DNA of 22,130 nt from positions 1 through 22,130 of the forward strand of contig JAFAFN010000114.1 in the NCBI GenBank assembly GCA_023423475.1, given 5' to 3'. This DNA is from Actinomycetes bacterium. GTDB taxonomy: Bacteria > Actinomycetota > Acidimicrobiia > Acidimicrobiales > Microtrichaceae. Shown piece by piece: positions 6,532-14,237 of this stretch (the stretch's first letter is position 1; every line of letters starts with the position of its first letter). A program made the position numbers and the translations under genes. Under the pieces are notes generated by a model. It saw nothing but the letters and a program-made list of their open reading frames with translations, was not told the origin of the DNA and did not search any database.

Positions 6532-9275
6532 GGCCCGGTCTCGTCGGTGATCCCGGACTCGTCGGTGATCCCGGACTCGTCGGTGATCCCGGTCTCGTCG
6601 GTCTCGTCGTCCTCGCCGGGCCGTGACGACGCGGCGATCACTCCCCGGACGAGCGCGCCGGCGGCGGACCGAGCCGATGCCCTGGTCGTCGCGTCGGGCG
6701 CGACCTCGGCGACCTGTCCGAGCAGGTCGACGAGCTGTCGGACGTTGCGGACGAAGTCGCCGCCGGTCAGGTCCTCGTCGAGGATGTGATCGAGGTGCTG
6801 GCCGGTCGCCCAGGACCACGCGGCCGACGCGAAGCCCCCTTCGGGAGCACGGGTGCGGGGCACGCGGTGGCGCTGCTCGAGCGATCCGAGCGCGTCCGCC
6901 ACCTGGCCGAGACGTCGGTAGCGATCCCGCACCGCGAGCGTGGGCAGCACCGGCTCGGGCGGTGGTTCGGCACTGCGGTGCTCGTAGGTGATGCAGCTGA
7001 GGGTCGCGGCGAGCTCCGCCGGCTCGAGTCCGTCGAAGATGCCGCGGTCGATCGCCATCGAGATGAGCAGGTCGCACTCGTGGTAGATCCGACGGAGCCG
7101 CTCGCCCGACGCGGTCAGCCGCCACCCGTCGACGTGGTCCGTCGCCCGCAGCACCGACACGACGTCGTCGAAGCGCGCCACCAGTCCGCCGCCCCTGCGC
7201 TCGATCTCGGACTCGATGTCCGCGATCTCGCGATCGAAGCGCGACAGCGCACCGTGGGCATCGAGCAGACGACGCCGGTCCGGGTGGTGGTGCAGCGGAT
7301 GGTCCTCGAGCGCACGTCGGGGGTCGACCTCGAGGTCGGACCGGGCCGCGCCCGCGGTGCTCGCTCCGATGGCATCGGGGTCGGCGGGTTCGGGGGCGGA
7401 TGCGTCGTCGCGCTCGGGCAGCCTCGCGTCACGCAGCGCGGCCGCGGCCGCACGGCGGTACTTCGGCTCCTGCGGCTTGTTCGGGGTGGGCAACCGGACG
7501 TGCGCGACGGCGACCACCGGTTCGGTGACGTTGCCCGCGTCGAGGGTGACCAGGTTCGCCCGGTGGTTGGTGGCGCGGACCCGCACCGCTCCCCCACGTC
7601 GGTGCGAGACGGCCAGCACGACGAGGCGTCGTCGGCCGTGCGGTGTGCGGCGCTCGATGACGTCCCCGGGCCGGAGCCCTCGGAGCGAAGCGTCGATCGC
7701 TGCTCGACCGCCCTGACGGCGTCGTCGCCGCTCCTCCTGCACCGCGGACTCCAGCTCGGCGTAGCCGGCGACGTCGAAGACTCGGTGCTCGGTGGTGGTC
7801 GACGGGTCCTCGAGCGCGGCCCGTTCGTCGACGAGTCGGTCCTGTCGTGCCCGGAGCCGCACCACCGCACGGTCCGCCTGGAACTGTGCGAAGGACCTGG
7901 CGAGCACCTCGTGGGCCTGCTCACGGTCGTAGCGCTCCACCAGGTTCGCCGACATGTTGTAGGTCGGGCGGAACGACGACGACAGCGGGAACTCCCGGCT
8001 CGCGGCCAGGTTCGCCACCTGTTCGAAGGTCGCGAACGGGCTCCACAGCACCACCGCCGCGCCGGTGTCGTCGATGCCACGGCGACCTGCTCGACCGGTC
8101 AGCTGGGTGAACTGCCCCGGGGAGAGGAACTCGTGGCGTTCGCCGTTGTACTTGCTGAGGCGTTCGATGACGACCGCACGTGCCGGCATGTTGATGCCGA
8201 CGGCGAGCGTCTCGGTCGCGAACACGACCTTGAGCAGCCCGAGGTTGAAGCACTCCTCGACGGTCTCGCGGAACGCTGGGATCATGCCGGCGTGGTGCGC
8301 CGCGACGCCGGCCTCGAGGGTCGCCAGCCAGCGCTCGTAGCCGAGCACGTCGAGATCGTCGTCGCTCAGCGCCGTGGTGCGGCGTTCGGCGATCGAGCGG
8401 ATGCGGTCCCGCACCGCTGCGTCGGTCAGGCGGACGCCGGCGTCGAGCAGCGCCCGAGCGGCTTCGTCGCAGCCATTGCGGCTGAAGATGAAGTAGATCG
8501 CCGGCAGCAGGCCCTCGTCGTCGAGCCGCTCGACGGTCTCGAGTCGCCTCGGCGTGACGAAGCGCGAGCGGCGTCGGCGCCCGTCCTGCTGTCGCTGGCG
8601 GTGCTGGTCCGCGTCGAAGCGGTGCCCTTCGGGGTTGCTGCGCCCGTCGACGAGCAGCGGGATCAGGTGGTCCCGCTCGGCGCTCCGGTCGCCGATCAGC
8701 ATCAGCGGATCGAGCCGGATCGGCCGTTCGTGCTCGATGACGATCTCGGTGGGGCCGCGCAGTGCGGTGATCCACTCCCCCAGCTCGACCGCGTTCGACA
8801 CCGTCGCCGAGAGGCAGACGAAGCCGGCGTGTCGCGGCGCGTGGATCAGGACCTCCTCCCAGACCGGACCGCGGTACGCGTCCTGGAGGAAGTGCACCTC
8901 GTCGAGCACGATCCAGCGGAGGCCGTCGAGCGTCGGCGAGGACGCGTAGATCATGTTGCGCAGCACCTCGGTGGTCATCACGACCACGGGCGCGTCGCCG
9001 TTGATCGCGTGGTCACCGGTGAGCAGGCCGACGCGGTCATCGCCCAGCACGGCACGGAGGTCGTGGAACTTCTGGTTGGACAGCGCCTTGATCGGGGCGG
9101 TGTAGAAGCACTTCGAACCCTCTGCGACGGCGAGCTCCACCGCGTGCTCGGCCACGACGGTCTTGCCGGCACCGGTCGGCGCGGCGACGAGCACGTTCGA
9201 GCCGGCGTCGAGGGCCTCGATCGCCGCCTGCTGGAACCCGTCCAGCCCGAACCGGTGGTCGAACAGGGCGCTCAG
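6528..9275 (-). CDS. helY: HelY, Ski2-like DEAD/DEAH-box RNA helicase
   Basis: With the proposed start the protein has 915 residues, the usual size of actinobacterial HelY, a Ski2/Mtr4-type ATP-dependent RNA helicase. Motifs in order: Q-motif region FGLDGFQQ (about 9-16), Walker A APTGAGKT (32-39), DEVH (125-128), SAT (156-158), and motif VI QLTGRAGRRGID (391-402). A DSHCT-type helical domain fills the C-terminus. The gene order tatA/B-tatC-helY matches the one known from Mycobacterium. The start is unusual: no ATG, GTG or TTG precedes the Q motif in frame, and the first option after it is GTG 9194. A CTG at 9275 overlaps the tatC stop as CTGA and keeps the Q motif, so I chose it. The stop overlaps the next gene as GTGA. 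Confidence 0.85.
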   Translation of the reverse strand: MSALFDHRFGLDGFQQAAIEALDAGSNVLVAAPTGAGKTVVAEHAVELAVAEGSKCFYTAPIKALSNQKFHDLRAVLGDDRVGLLTGDHAINGDAPVVVMTTEVLRNMIYASSPTLDGLRWIVLDEVHFLQDAYRGPVWEEVLIHAPRHAGFVCLSATVSNAVELGEWITALRGPTEIVIEHERPIRLDPLMLIGDRSAERDHLIPLLVDGRSNPEGHRFDADQHRQRQQDGRRRRSRFVTPRRLETVERLDDEGLLPAIYFIFSRNGCDEAARALLDAGVRLTDAAVRDRIRSIAERRTTALSDDDLDVLGYERWLATLEAGVAAHHAGMIPAFRETVEECFNLGLLKVVFATETLAVGINMPARAVVIERLSKYNGERHEFLSPGQFTQLTGRAGRRGIDDTGAAVVLWSPFATFEQVANLAASREFPLSSSFRPTYNMSANLVERYDREQAHEVLARSFAQFQADRAVVRLRARQDRLVDERAALEDPSTTTEHRVFDVAGYAELESAVQEERRRRRQGGRAAIDASLRGLRPGDVIERRTPHGRRRLVVLAVSHRRGGAVRVRATNHRANLVTLDAGNVTEPVVAVAHVRLPTPNKPQEPKYRRAAAAALRDARLPERDDASAPEPADPDAIGASTAGAARSDLEVDPRRALEDHPLHHHPDRRRLLDAHGALSRFDREIADIESEIERRGGGLVARFDDVVSVLRATDHVDGWRLTASGERLRRIYHECDLLISMAIDRGIFDGLEPAELAATLSCITYEHRSAEPPPEPVLPTLAVRDRYRRLGQVADALGSLEQRHRVPRTRAPEGGFASAAWSWATGQHLDHILDEDLTGGDFVRNVRQLVDLLGQVAEVAPDATTRASARSAAGALVRGVIAASSRPGEDDETDETGITDESGITDESGITDETGP
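6541..6594. repeat. Three 18-bp tandem repeats near the helY 3' end
   Basis: Three units of TCGTCGGTGATCCCGGAC follow one another, the third with one base changed. They sit at the 3' end of helY and encode repeated ITDESG-type hexapeptides just before the stop. The 18-base period preserves frame. This acidic tail lies outside the helicase core. Confidence 0.9.
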
Positions 9276-10072
9276 GTGGCGGCGCCCGAGCTCATCTCGG
9301 CGCGTCGTCGTCGCCGCAGGAAGAGCCGACCCAGCAGGATCGACAGTTCGTAGAAGAGGTACATCGGCACCGACAGCGCAGCCAGCGAGACCGGGTCGCC
9401 CGAGGGTGTGATCGCTGCGGCGAGCACCACGATGATGAGCACCGTCGGCCGTCGCCAGCTGGAGAGCTGCTGGGGAGTGACGATGCCGATCAGCTGGAGG
9501 CTGACCAACAGGATGGGGAACTCGAAGCCCACGCCGAAGGCCATCATCATGAACAACGACAGCCGGACGAACTCGGTGGGCCCGGAGCGGATGTCGATGT
9601 CGTCACCGCCGACACGGACCAGGAAGTCGACCGCCTGGGTGAGCGTGAAGTAGGCGACGACGGCGCCGAGCAGGAACAGCAGGAACGCGGACGCCGTGAA
9701 GGCGATGGCGTATCGGCGCTCACGCTTGTAGAGCCCCGGTGCGATGAACCGCCAGAGCTGCCACAGGATGATCGGCATGGCCAGGAAGACCCCGCCGTAG
9801 CCCGCGACCTTGAGTCGCAGGCTGAACGGGTCGAGCAGGTTCGTCACCAGGAAGTTGCAGTCCGCCGCGCCGTTCACGTTCTGCAGCGCCGAGCAGTAGG
9901 GCTGGTTCAGGGTGTCGATGAACAGCGGGTACAGGAACCACGCGGGGATCATCAACAGGAAGACCGCACCCGCGCAGATGATCAGGCGCTTGCGCAGCTC
10001 GCGCAGGTGGTCGCCGAGTGTCATCTCGGCTCCCTCGCGTTCGGCGCCCTTGAGGATCGTGGGTCGCTTCAT
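9272..10072 (-). CDS. tatC: Twin-arginine translocase subunit TatC
   Basis: TatC is the polytopic receptor of the Tat pathway, which exports folded proteins carrying twin-arginine signals. The 266 residues hold the six membrane spans expected. Conserved features are the cytoplasmic HLRELRKRL (22-30), PFSLRLKV at the end of the first periplasmic region, and FGVGFEFP with the functionally important Glu. A basic tail RLFLRRRRR follows the last span. The ATG at 10072 overlaps the tatB stop as ATGA. A second in-frame ATG at 10024 is preceded by GAGGGAG at good spacing and starts directly at MTLGDHLREL, so the true N-terminus may be 16 residues shorter. The stop overlaps the proposed helY start. 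Confidence 0.95.
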   Translation of the reverse strand: MKRPTILKGAEREGAEMTLGDHLRELRKRLIICAGAVFLLMIPAWFLYPLFIDTLNQPYCSALQNVNGAADCNFLVTNLLDPFSLRLKVAGYGGVFLAMPIILWQLWRFIAPGLYKRERRYAIAFTASAFLLFLLGAVVAYFTLTQAVDFLVRVGGDDIDIRSGPTEFVRLSLFMMMAFGVGFEFPILLVSLQLIGIVTPQQLSSWRRPTVLIIVVLAAAITPSGDPVSLAALSVPMYLFYELSILLGRLFLRRRRRAEMSSGAAT

Positions 10073-10554
10073 CGCTCCGGCGTGGTCTCGGTGCCGGTGT
10101 CGGCCGCGACGTCGGTCGCGTCGTCGGTGGTGCCGTCGGTCGTGTCGTCGGTCGCATCCGCGGTCGTGTGCTCGGGCGAGTCCGACGCCGCAGCGTCACC
10201 GGCAGCGTCCGTCGCCGCCGCAGCTTCGGCCGCATCTGCCGCGGCATCGGCAGCGTCGGCCGCCGCCTGGGCCTCGGCCTCCTTGCGCGCCCGCTCCTCT
10301 GCCTCGGCCTCGAGGGCGTATTCCGCCAGCTTCTGGCGGGGGCGTGCGGCGAGCTCGCCGAGCTCCTTCAGAGGCTGCATCGAAGGGTCGTCCATGACGC
10401 CCTTGACGTCGTCACCGAGCCCGTCGGCCATCGTGCGCAGCTTGTGCAGCATCTTGCCGGCGCTCCTGGCCATCTCCGGGAGACGATCGGGGCCGAGGAC
10501 CACGAGCGCGACGATGAGGATGATGAAGAACTCACCGGCGGTGAAGTTGCCCAT
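10069..10554 (-). CDS. tatB: Sec-independent translocase protein TatB (TatA/B family)
   Basis: The 161-residue protein has the TatA/B layout: an N-terminal membrane helix (about 5-20, EFFIILIVALVVLG), a short hinge, an amphipathic helix and a hydrophilic tail. The hinge reads LGPDRLPEMAR; GP-x-x-LP is characteristic of TatB rather than TatA, which usually has FG. TatB works with TatC in recognising twin-arginine substrates. The tail from about residue 80 is Ala/Glu-rich and then Asp/Thr-rich low-complexity sequence. It starts eight bases after the small membrane gene, and its stop overlaps tatC as ATGA. No separate tatA is visible here; one may lie elsewhere in the genome, or this protein may serve both roles. 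Confidence 0.88.
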   Translation of the reverse strand: MGNFTAGEFFIILIVALVVLGPDRLPEMARSAGKMLHKLRTMADGLGDDVKGVMDDPSMQPLKELGELAARPRQKLAEYALEAEAEERARKEAEAQAAADAADAAADAAEAAAATDAAGDAAASDSPEHTTADATDDTTDGTTDDATDVAADTGTETTPER

Positions 10555-10562
10555 CTCGGTCG

Positions 10563-10757
10563 CTACTGTCCCAGTCGGTCCTGGATCTCCCGGCGGAGAC
10601 CGTCGGAGGCGTGCTCGATGACGTCGGCTGCACGATGCAGCTCGCCGGTGTCGACCGAGATCAGCACCGCCGCGCTGCGCTCGAGTGCACGCGTGGCGCG
10701 CAGCACGAGGAGTCCCGTGACCACGAGCATCAGCAGTGTCGAGACGACGACGAGCAT
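10563..10757 (-). CDS. Small single-span membrane protein at the head of the tat operon
   Basis: This 64-residue ORF begins MLVVVSTLLMLVVTGLLVLR, a single hydrophobic span with a positive flank, followed by a soluble helical part containing two cysteine-free amphipathic stretches (ERSAAVLISVDTGELHRAADV, split by SVD). I do not recognise a family. It starts at an ATG seven bases after TAGCGT, which suggests a leaderless transcript, and ends eight bases before tatB. Its position makes it the first gene of the tatB-tatC-helY operon. The topology superficially resembles a TatA/B subunit, but the GP/FG hinge motif is absent. A role in Tat assembly is only a guess from position. Confidence 0.6.
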   Translation of the reverse strand: MLVVVSTLLMLVVTGLLVLRATRALERSAAVLISVDTGELHRAADVIEHASDGLRREIQDRLGQ

Positions 10758-10764
10758 GCCAGGA

Positions 10765-10770
10765 ACGCTA
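10765..10770 (-). promoter_or_regulatory. Candidate -10 (TAGCGT) for the tat-helY operon
   Basis: TAGCGT on the minus strand is followed by seven bases and then the ATG at 10757. This would be a leaderless promoter for the whole operon. No Shine-Dalgarno or clear -35 is seen. Confidence 0.5.
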
Positions 10771-10797
10771 GCCCGACCTGCGGACCCCGGACGCGCA

Positions 10798-10830
10798 GGA
10801 CGCCCCGGCAAGAAGTGCGGCAGGGCGTCC
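10798..10830 (-). terminator. Hairpin downstream of the zinc-ribbon gene
   Basis: Perfect 8-bp arms GGACGCCC and GGGCGTCC (10798-10805 and 10823-10830) flank a 17-base loop that can pair a little further. It lies 40 bases past the stop of the minus-strand zinc-ribbon gene and upstream of the tat operon promoter, the right place for a terminator separating them. There is no U-tract, as is often the case in high-GC actinobacteria. Confidence 0.5.
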
Positions 10831-10870
10831 CAGAGGTGCTGACATCGGAGTCGGGCGGCGGCCCGAGGTC

Positions 10871-11200
10871 TCAGCGGTCGGTCATGGTGGCGAGTGTCAC
10901 GAACCAGTCGGGGGTCGTGAGCAGGTCGTGGAAGTCGAGCACGTCGTCGTGGGAGATCGACGCGCCGCCCTTCTGCTCGGAGAGCTCGGCGGGGAGACGC
11001 CACTCCTCGGAGTCGACGCCGGCGGCGAGCAGCACGTCGACGACGTGCGATTCGGCCGGTCGGACCTCGATCATCCGGCACACCGGGCAGCGGAAGAGGT
11101 AGGTGGCTTCGCCGTTGTCGAGGCACGTCCGCACCCGGAGATCACGGGATCGAAGTTCCACATCACCACAGTCGCTACAGGTCGCACGGATGAGCGCCAT
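10871..11200 (-). CDS. Conserved zinc-ribbon protein
   Basis: The 109-residue protein opens with a zinc-ribbon: Cys8-x-x-Cys11 and Cys38-x-x-Cys41 (RATCSDCGDVEL, then YLFRCPVC), with an extra Cys26 between. The C-terminal half is helical, with WRLPAELSEQ and ISHDDVLDFHDLL. I recall similar short zinc-ribbon proteins in actinobacteria but no assigned function. ATG 11200 is preceded by AGGAGA at six bases, a clear ribosome site, so the longer upstream frame is rejected. The gene is divergent from the GDPD gene across about 150 bases and is followed by a hairpin. Nucleic-acid or protein binding is possible. Confidence 0.75.
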   Translation of the reverse strand: MALIRATCSDCGDVELRSRDLRVRTCLDNGEATYLFRCPVCRMIEVRPAESHVVDVLLAAGVDSEEWRLPAELSEQKGGASISHDDVLDFHDLLTTPDWFVTLATMTDR

Positions 11201-11352
11201 CAGAGTTCTCCTCGTTTCACGTACCCCCTCTACTTCGGCTCGGACCCCCTCCGGGTTGACCTTTCGCGCCGAATCCGGGCCGTTCGGCCCCTCTCCGAGT
11301 GCGGCGTGGGTACTTGTTCCCGAGCCCTTCGCCGAATGGCAACATGGGGCCG

Positions 11353-12057
11353 ATGTCGCCGAGCTACGAGTCCCTGGACGGCCCTGCGGTCCTGTTCGCC
11401 CACCGTGGTGCACGGGCACACGCCCCGGAGAACACGATCGAGGCGTTCACCCTGGGGCTGCGGCTGGGCGCGACGGGCCTCGAGAGCGATGTCTGGCTGA
11501 CCTCGGACGGCGTCGCCGTGCTCGACCACGACGGTGTCGTCGGTGGGATGCTCCGCCGCAAGCAGATCGCGAACCTCGAGCGGGCGGACCTGCCCGACCA
11601 CATCCCCTCGCTCTCGGAGCTCTACGAGGCCTGCGGGAGCGCTTTCGAGCTGTCCCTCGACGTCAAGGACCCTGCGGCCGTCGACGAGGTGCTGCGGGCC
11701 GCCACGGCGGCAGGTGCGCTGGAACGGCTCTGGCTCTGCCATCCCGACATCGACCTGCTCGGCGCCTGGCGGGAGCGCTCCGAGGCGCCGAAGCTCGTCA
11801 ACTCGACCCGGCTCGCAGTGCTCGAGCACGGTCCGGAGCGCCGGGCGGCGCAGCTACGCGAGCGGGGCATCGACGCGCTGAACCTGCACCACTCGGAGTG
11901 GAGTGCCGGCACCGTGGCCCTGTTGCACCGGTTCCGTCGACGCTGCTTCGGCTGGGACGCGCAGCACCTTCGTGTGATCTCTGCGCTGCTCGACATGGGC
12001 ATCGACGGGGTCTACAGCGACCACGTCGACCGACTCGTCGACGCCGCCGCCGTCTGA
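11353..12057 (+). CDS. Glycerophosphodiester phosphodiesterase family protein
   Basis: The 234-residue protein is a compact GDPD TIM barrel. GDPD enzymes hydrolyse glycerophosphodiesters to glycerol-3-phosphate and an alcohol. Active-site signatures are HRG (17-19), ENTIEAF (26-32), Glu44-Ser-Asp46 as metal ligands, and His59 in LDHDG. The C-terminus has MGIDGVYSDHVDRLVD, the usual last strand and helix. ATG 11353 was preferred because it is closest to the domain and AACAT stands seven bases upstream as a weak leaderless -10; ATG 11344 and GTG 11299 in the same frame remain possible. There is no signal peptide, so a cytoplasmic enzyme is likely. The exact phosphodiester is unknown. Confidence 0.88.
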   Translation: MSPSYESLDGPAVLFAHRGARAHAPENTIEAFTLGLRLGATGLESDVWLTSDGVAVLDHDGVVGGMLRRKQIANLERADLPDHIPSLSELYEACGSAFELSLDVKDPAAVDEVLRAATAAGALERLWLCHPDIDLLGAWRERSEAPKLVNSTRLAVLEHGPERRAAQLRERGIDALNLHHSEWSAGTVALLHRFRRRCFGWDAQHLRVISALLDMGIDGVYSDHVDRLVDAAAV

Positions 12058-12134
12058 GCCCGAAGGCGGCCTGAGTCCCGCTGACGTCCAGACCTACCGC
12101 CATCCGGGCCATGCAGCTCCGGCCGGCGCCGAGC

Positions 12135-12152
12135 GGGCGCGGCGGAGCGCCC
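12135..12152. terminator. Possible bidirectional terminator between convergent genes
   Basis: Arms GGGCGC and GCGCCC enclose a six-base loop in the 174-base spacer between the GDPD stop and the HNH stop. The position suits termination of both convergent genes. The stem is short and the region very GC-rich, so it may be chance. I see nothing else in this spacer. Confidence 0.3.
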
Positions 12153-12231
12153 CGAGCCGCGGTGCGGCCGGGGTGACGCTCACCAACTGGGCCCTGGTGG
12201 TGGGTCGGGCTGTGTCCGGGCGCTGTGTCCG

Positions 12232-13646
12232 TCAGTCGTGGTCGAGACCGAGTTGTTGGATGAGGGGTCGAGCTTGTCCGTGGCGTTGGGTGCGGAGGTC
12301 TCGTCGGTCGGGGGTGGTGATGATGAACCCTTGGTCGAGGTGGTGGGTGTCCGGGTCCGGTTCGACCGACCAGCCGTCGGTGTGCCAGAGGTGGTGGTGC
12401 TGTGAGCATGCGGGCAGCCCGTTGGTCTGATCGGTCGGTCCGTCGTGTTCCCAGTGTTCGACGTGATGGATCTGGCACCATTCGAACGGGACATCACACC
12501 CGGGGTGTCCGCAGCCACCGTCGCGGACCATGATGTTCCGCTTCTGTTCGGGCTGGAAGAGCCGAGCCGCTTGGCCTTGGTCGATCGGCACACCGAGGTG
12601 ATCGACGACCACCGCGCGGAACACCGCATCGCAGAGGAGTTCTCGGTGGTGCCGTCCTGGATGCGCACACCGTCGGGTGTGCGGGCGTCGAGCGGGCCCG
12701 TCGCTTGGACGATGAGGGTGACGTCGGTGACGGGTGAGGGTGCGTTCGGCCGTGCTCCGCAGCCTCTGACGATGAGCGCGATGAGGGCTTCGGCGTAGAG
12801 GTCGTTGCGGCCGGGGAACTGCTCGAACCCCGCGTGATCTTCCGTGCCGTCGTCACAGCACCCGTCGGTGACGGTGTGGGCCTTGTTGTTGCGGCAGTGC
12901 TCCCGGTAGCGGCGCTCGGACTCTTCCATCACCGCGGCACGGAACCGCTGCGCATCCGCACCGACCAGGTCCATGTCGACATGCAGGGCGCCGCCGAGGC
13001 CGTCGACCATCCGCAACCGATTCCGAGGCTCACCCAACGGTCCGGGGCCGTCCTGATCGGCGAGTGACACGAGCCCTTGGACGTCCTTGGACCACGCATC
13101 GAAGCGTTCCAACTGGGCGAGCTCGATGAAGCGTTCCTGCAACTCCACGACATAGGGCTCGACCCTGGGAGTGCACAAGCGTGCGACGAACACCGCGTGA
13201 TCCATCGAGATCGCCCCATCCGAGAGCGCCCGCGCGATCTCGGGCAGTACGAGCCGCAGCTTCTTCGCGGTGTTCACCCGGGCCGCCGCGGTCGCGCCCG
13301 CGACGTGGTGCTCGTCGAGCAACCAGGCCTTCAGTCTGAGCCCGGTCCGGCGTTCGGTCACATGACGTGCCGCGGTCTCACCGAGCAGCTCCAAGCGCGC
13401 CGCGTCGAGCGCGCGTTGTTCCAACTCGAGCGCGTGCAATGCGTCGAGCAGCTCGTCGTCCGACGCTGCTGCGACATCGAGCGGTGGTCGAACGAGTGGT
13501 GGTGGATGATCGAGCAACGCCACGGGCGCGCCTCCCCAACAAGTCGTGAAGTCCAGCGGTGCCACGACGAGTCGGTGACACGACGACCAGCCGTCCAACA
13601 CCCACCGAACACGGCAGGTCTGGGGAAGTGAACGACCTGCAACCAA
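12232..13646 (-). pseudogene. DUF222-HNH endonuclease (13E12 family), frameshifted
   Basis: Two frames together make one DUF222-HNH protein. The first (from about 13646) encodes the helical DUF222 domain, for example AISMDHAVFVARL and MVDGLGGALHVDMDL. The second, readable from about 12640 to 12232, encodes an intact HNH nuclease domain: CGHPGCDVPFEWCQIHHVEHW, then NGLPACSQHHHLWHTDGW. The switch falls near 12640-12650, where GGCACCACCGAGAACTC would read through as T-T-R-E-L-L-C-D-A-V if one C were restored. A single-base loss, real or a sequencing error, therefore separates the domains. No slippery heptamer is seen. Candidate starts are TTG 13646, GTG 13601 and GTG 13565; none is decisive. The family is multicopy in actinobacteria and probably mobile-associated. 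Confidence 0.8.
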
Positions 13647-13689
13647 CCCTACGGATCGGGTGTGACAGCGAAGCCGGCTCGCCGGTTGC

Positions 13690-14139
13690 TCAGGGGTCGG
13701 TCGGGTCCTCTGGCTCGGCCAGCTGGGGGCCGATCGCGCCGATCGCCTCGTAGTACTCGAGCTCGACGTCGAGGATGGTCACGACGTCGGCGTCGCTCAG
13801 GTCGAGGCTGGCCTCTTCGACCTTGCCGAGCACCCAGGCGGTCGGCTCGTCGTCGGGCACCACCACGAGCGCGGTGCCGATGTCGTCCGCGGTCTTCTCT
13901 GACGCCACGCCCTTCTCGGCGAGGTAGTCGCAGTGGAAGAGCAGCACGCTGCGCACGTCGTCGAACGAGATCCGGGCGGTCAGGTCGTCGGGCAGACGAT
14001 CCGCGACGAAGTCGACGGCCTCTTCGATGTCGTACACGCTGCGACGCGGTCGAGCCGCGAGCGAGCCGCTGACCACGCCGATCGACACCGCAGCGATGAC
14101 GAACGTGCAGATCGCCGCGAGCACCACCCACAACCACAT
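13690..14139 (-). CDS. Membrane-anchored acidic protein of unknown function
   Basis: The 149-residue protein begins with one strongly hydrophobic span (about 2-25, MWLWVVLAAICTFVIAAVS). It is followed by a basic ARPRR stop-transfer segment and a soluble acidic domain of about 115 residues containing YDIEEAVDFVADRLP, SFDDVRSVLLFHCDYLAEKGV and VTILDVELEYYEAIGAIGP. I do not recognise a named family, though the soluble part looks conserved and helical. The start at ATG 14139 lies seven bases after TACCAT, suggesting a leaderless mRNA; the open frame upstream is poor in family character. It is divergent from the F420-type oxidoreductase gene. Confidence 0.7.
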   Translation of the reverse strand: MWLWVVLAAICTFVIAAVSIGVVSGSLAARPRRSVYDIEEAVDFVADRLPDDLTARISFDDVRSVLLFHCDYLAEKGVASEKTADDIGTALVVVPDDEPTAWVLGKVEEASLDLSDADVVTILDVELEYYEAIGAIGPQLAEPEDPTDP

Positions 14140-14146
14140 GCCCGGG

Positions 14147-14152
14147 ATGGTA
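14147..14152 (-). promoter_or_regulatory. Candidate -10 (TACCAT) for leaderless membrane-anchored protein mRNA
   Basis: TACCAT on the minus strand is followed by seven bases and the ATG at 14139, matching TAnnnT. No Shine-Dalgarno is present in the short spacer. Confidence 0.5.
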
Positions 14153-14237
14153 CCGGCCACGTGCGACGCCGCCGGTGCGTCACACTGGGGCCCGACGGCT
14201 CCCGGCGAACGCCGCCGCCGCTCCGAGGAGGACCACG

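Noticed and set aside
5290..6789. 499-residue plus-strand open frame across MDR and DAGK-like genes
   Set aside because: It spans two real minus-strand genes and their intergenic promoter; the repeats near its end are the helY 18-mers read in antisense.
6786..9353. 855-residue plus-strand open frame opposite helY
   Set aside because: It is an antisense shadow of a gene with complete helicase motifs, and its product is Arg/Val/Gly-rich without a recognisable domain.
12630..12660. Programmed -1 frameshift joining DUF222 and HNH
   Set aside because: The shift needed is -1, but no slippery heptamer of the XXXYYYZ type is present, so a base loss or a read error is simpler.
14175..14237. N-terminal extension of the LLM oxidoreductase
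   Set aside because: A strong GAGGAGG precedes ATG 14238 and the family sequence begins there.
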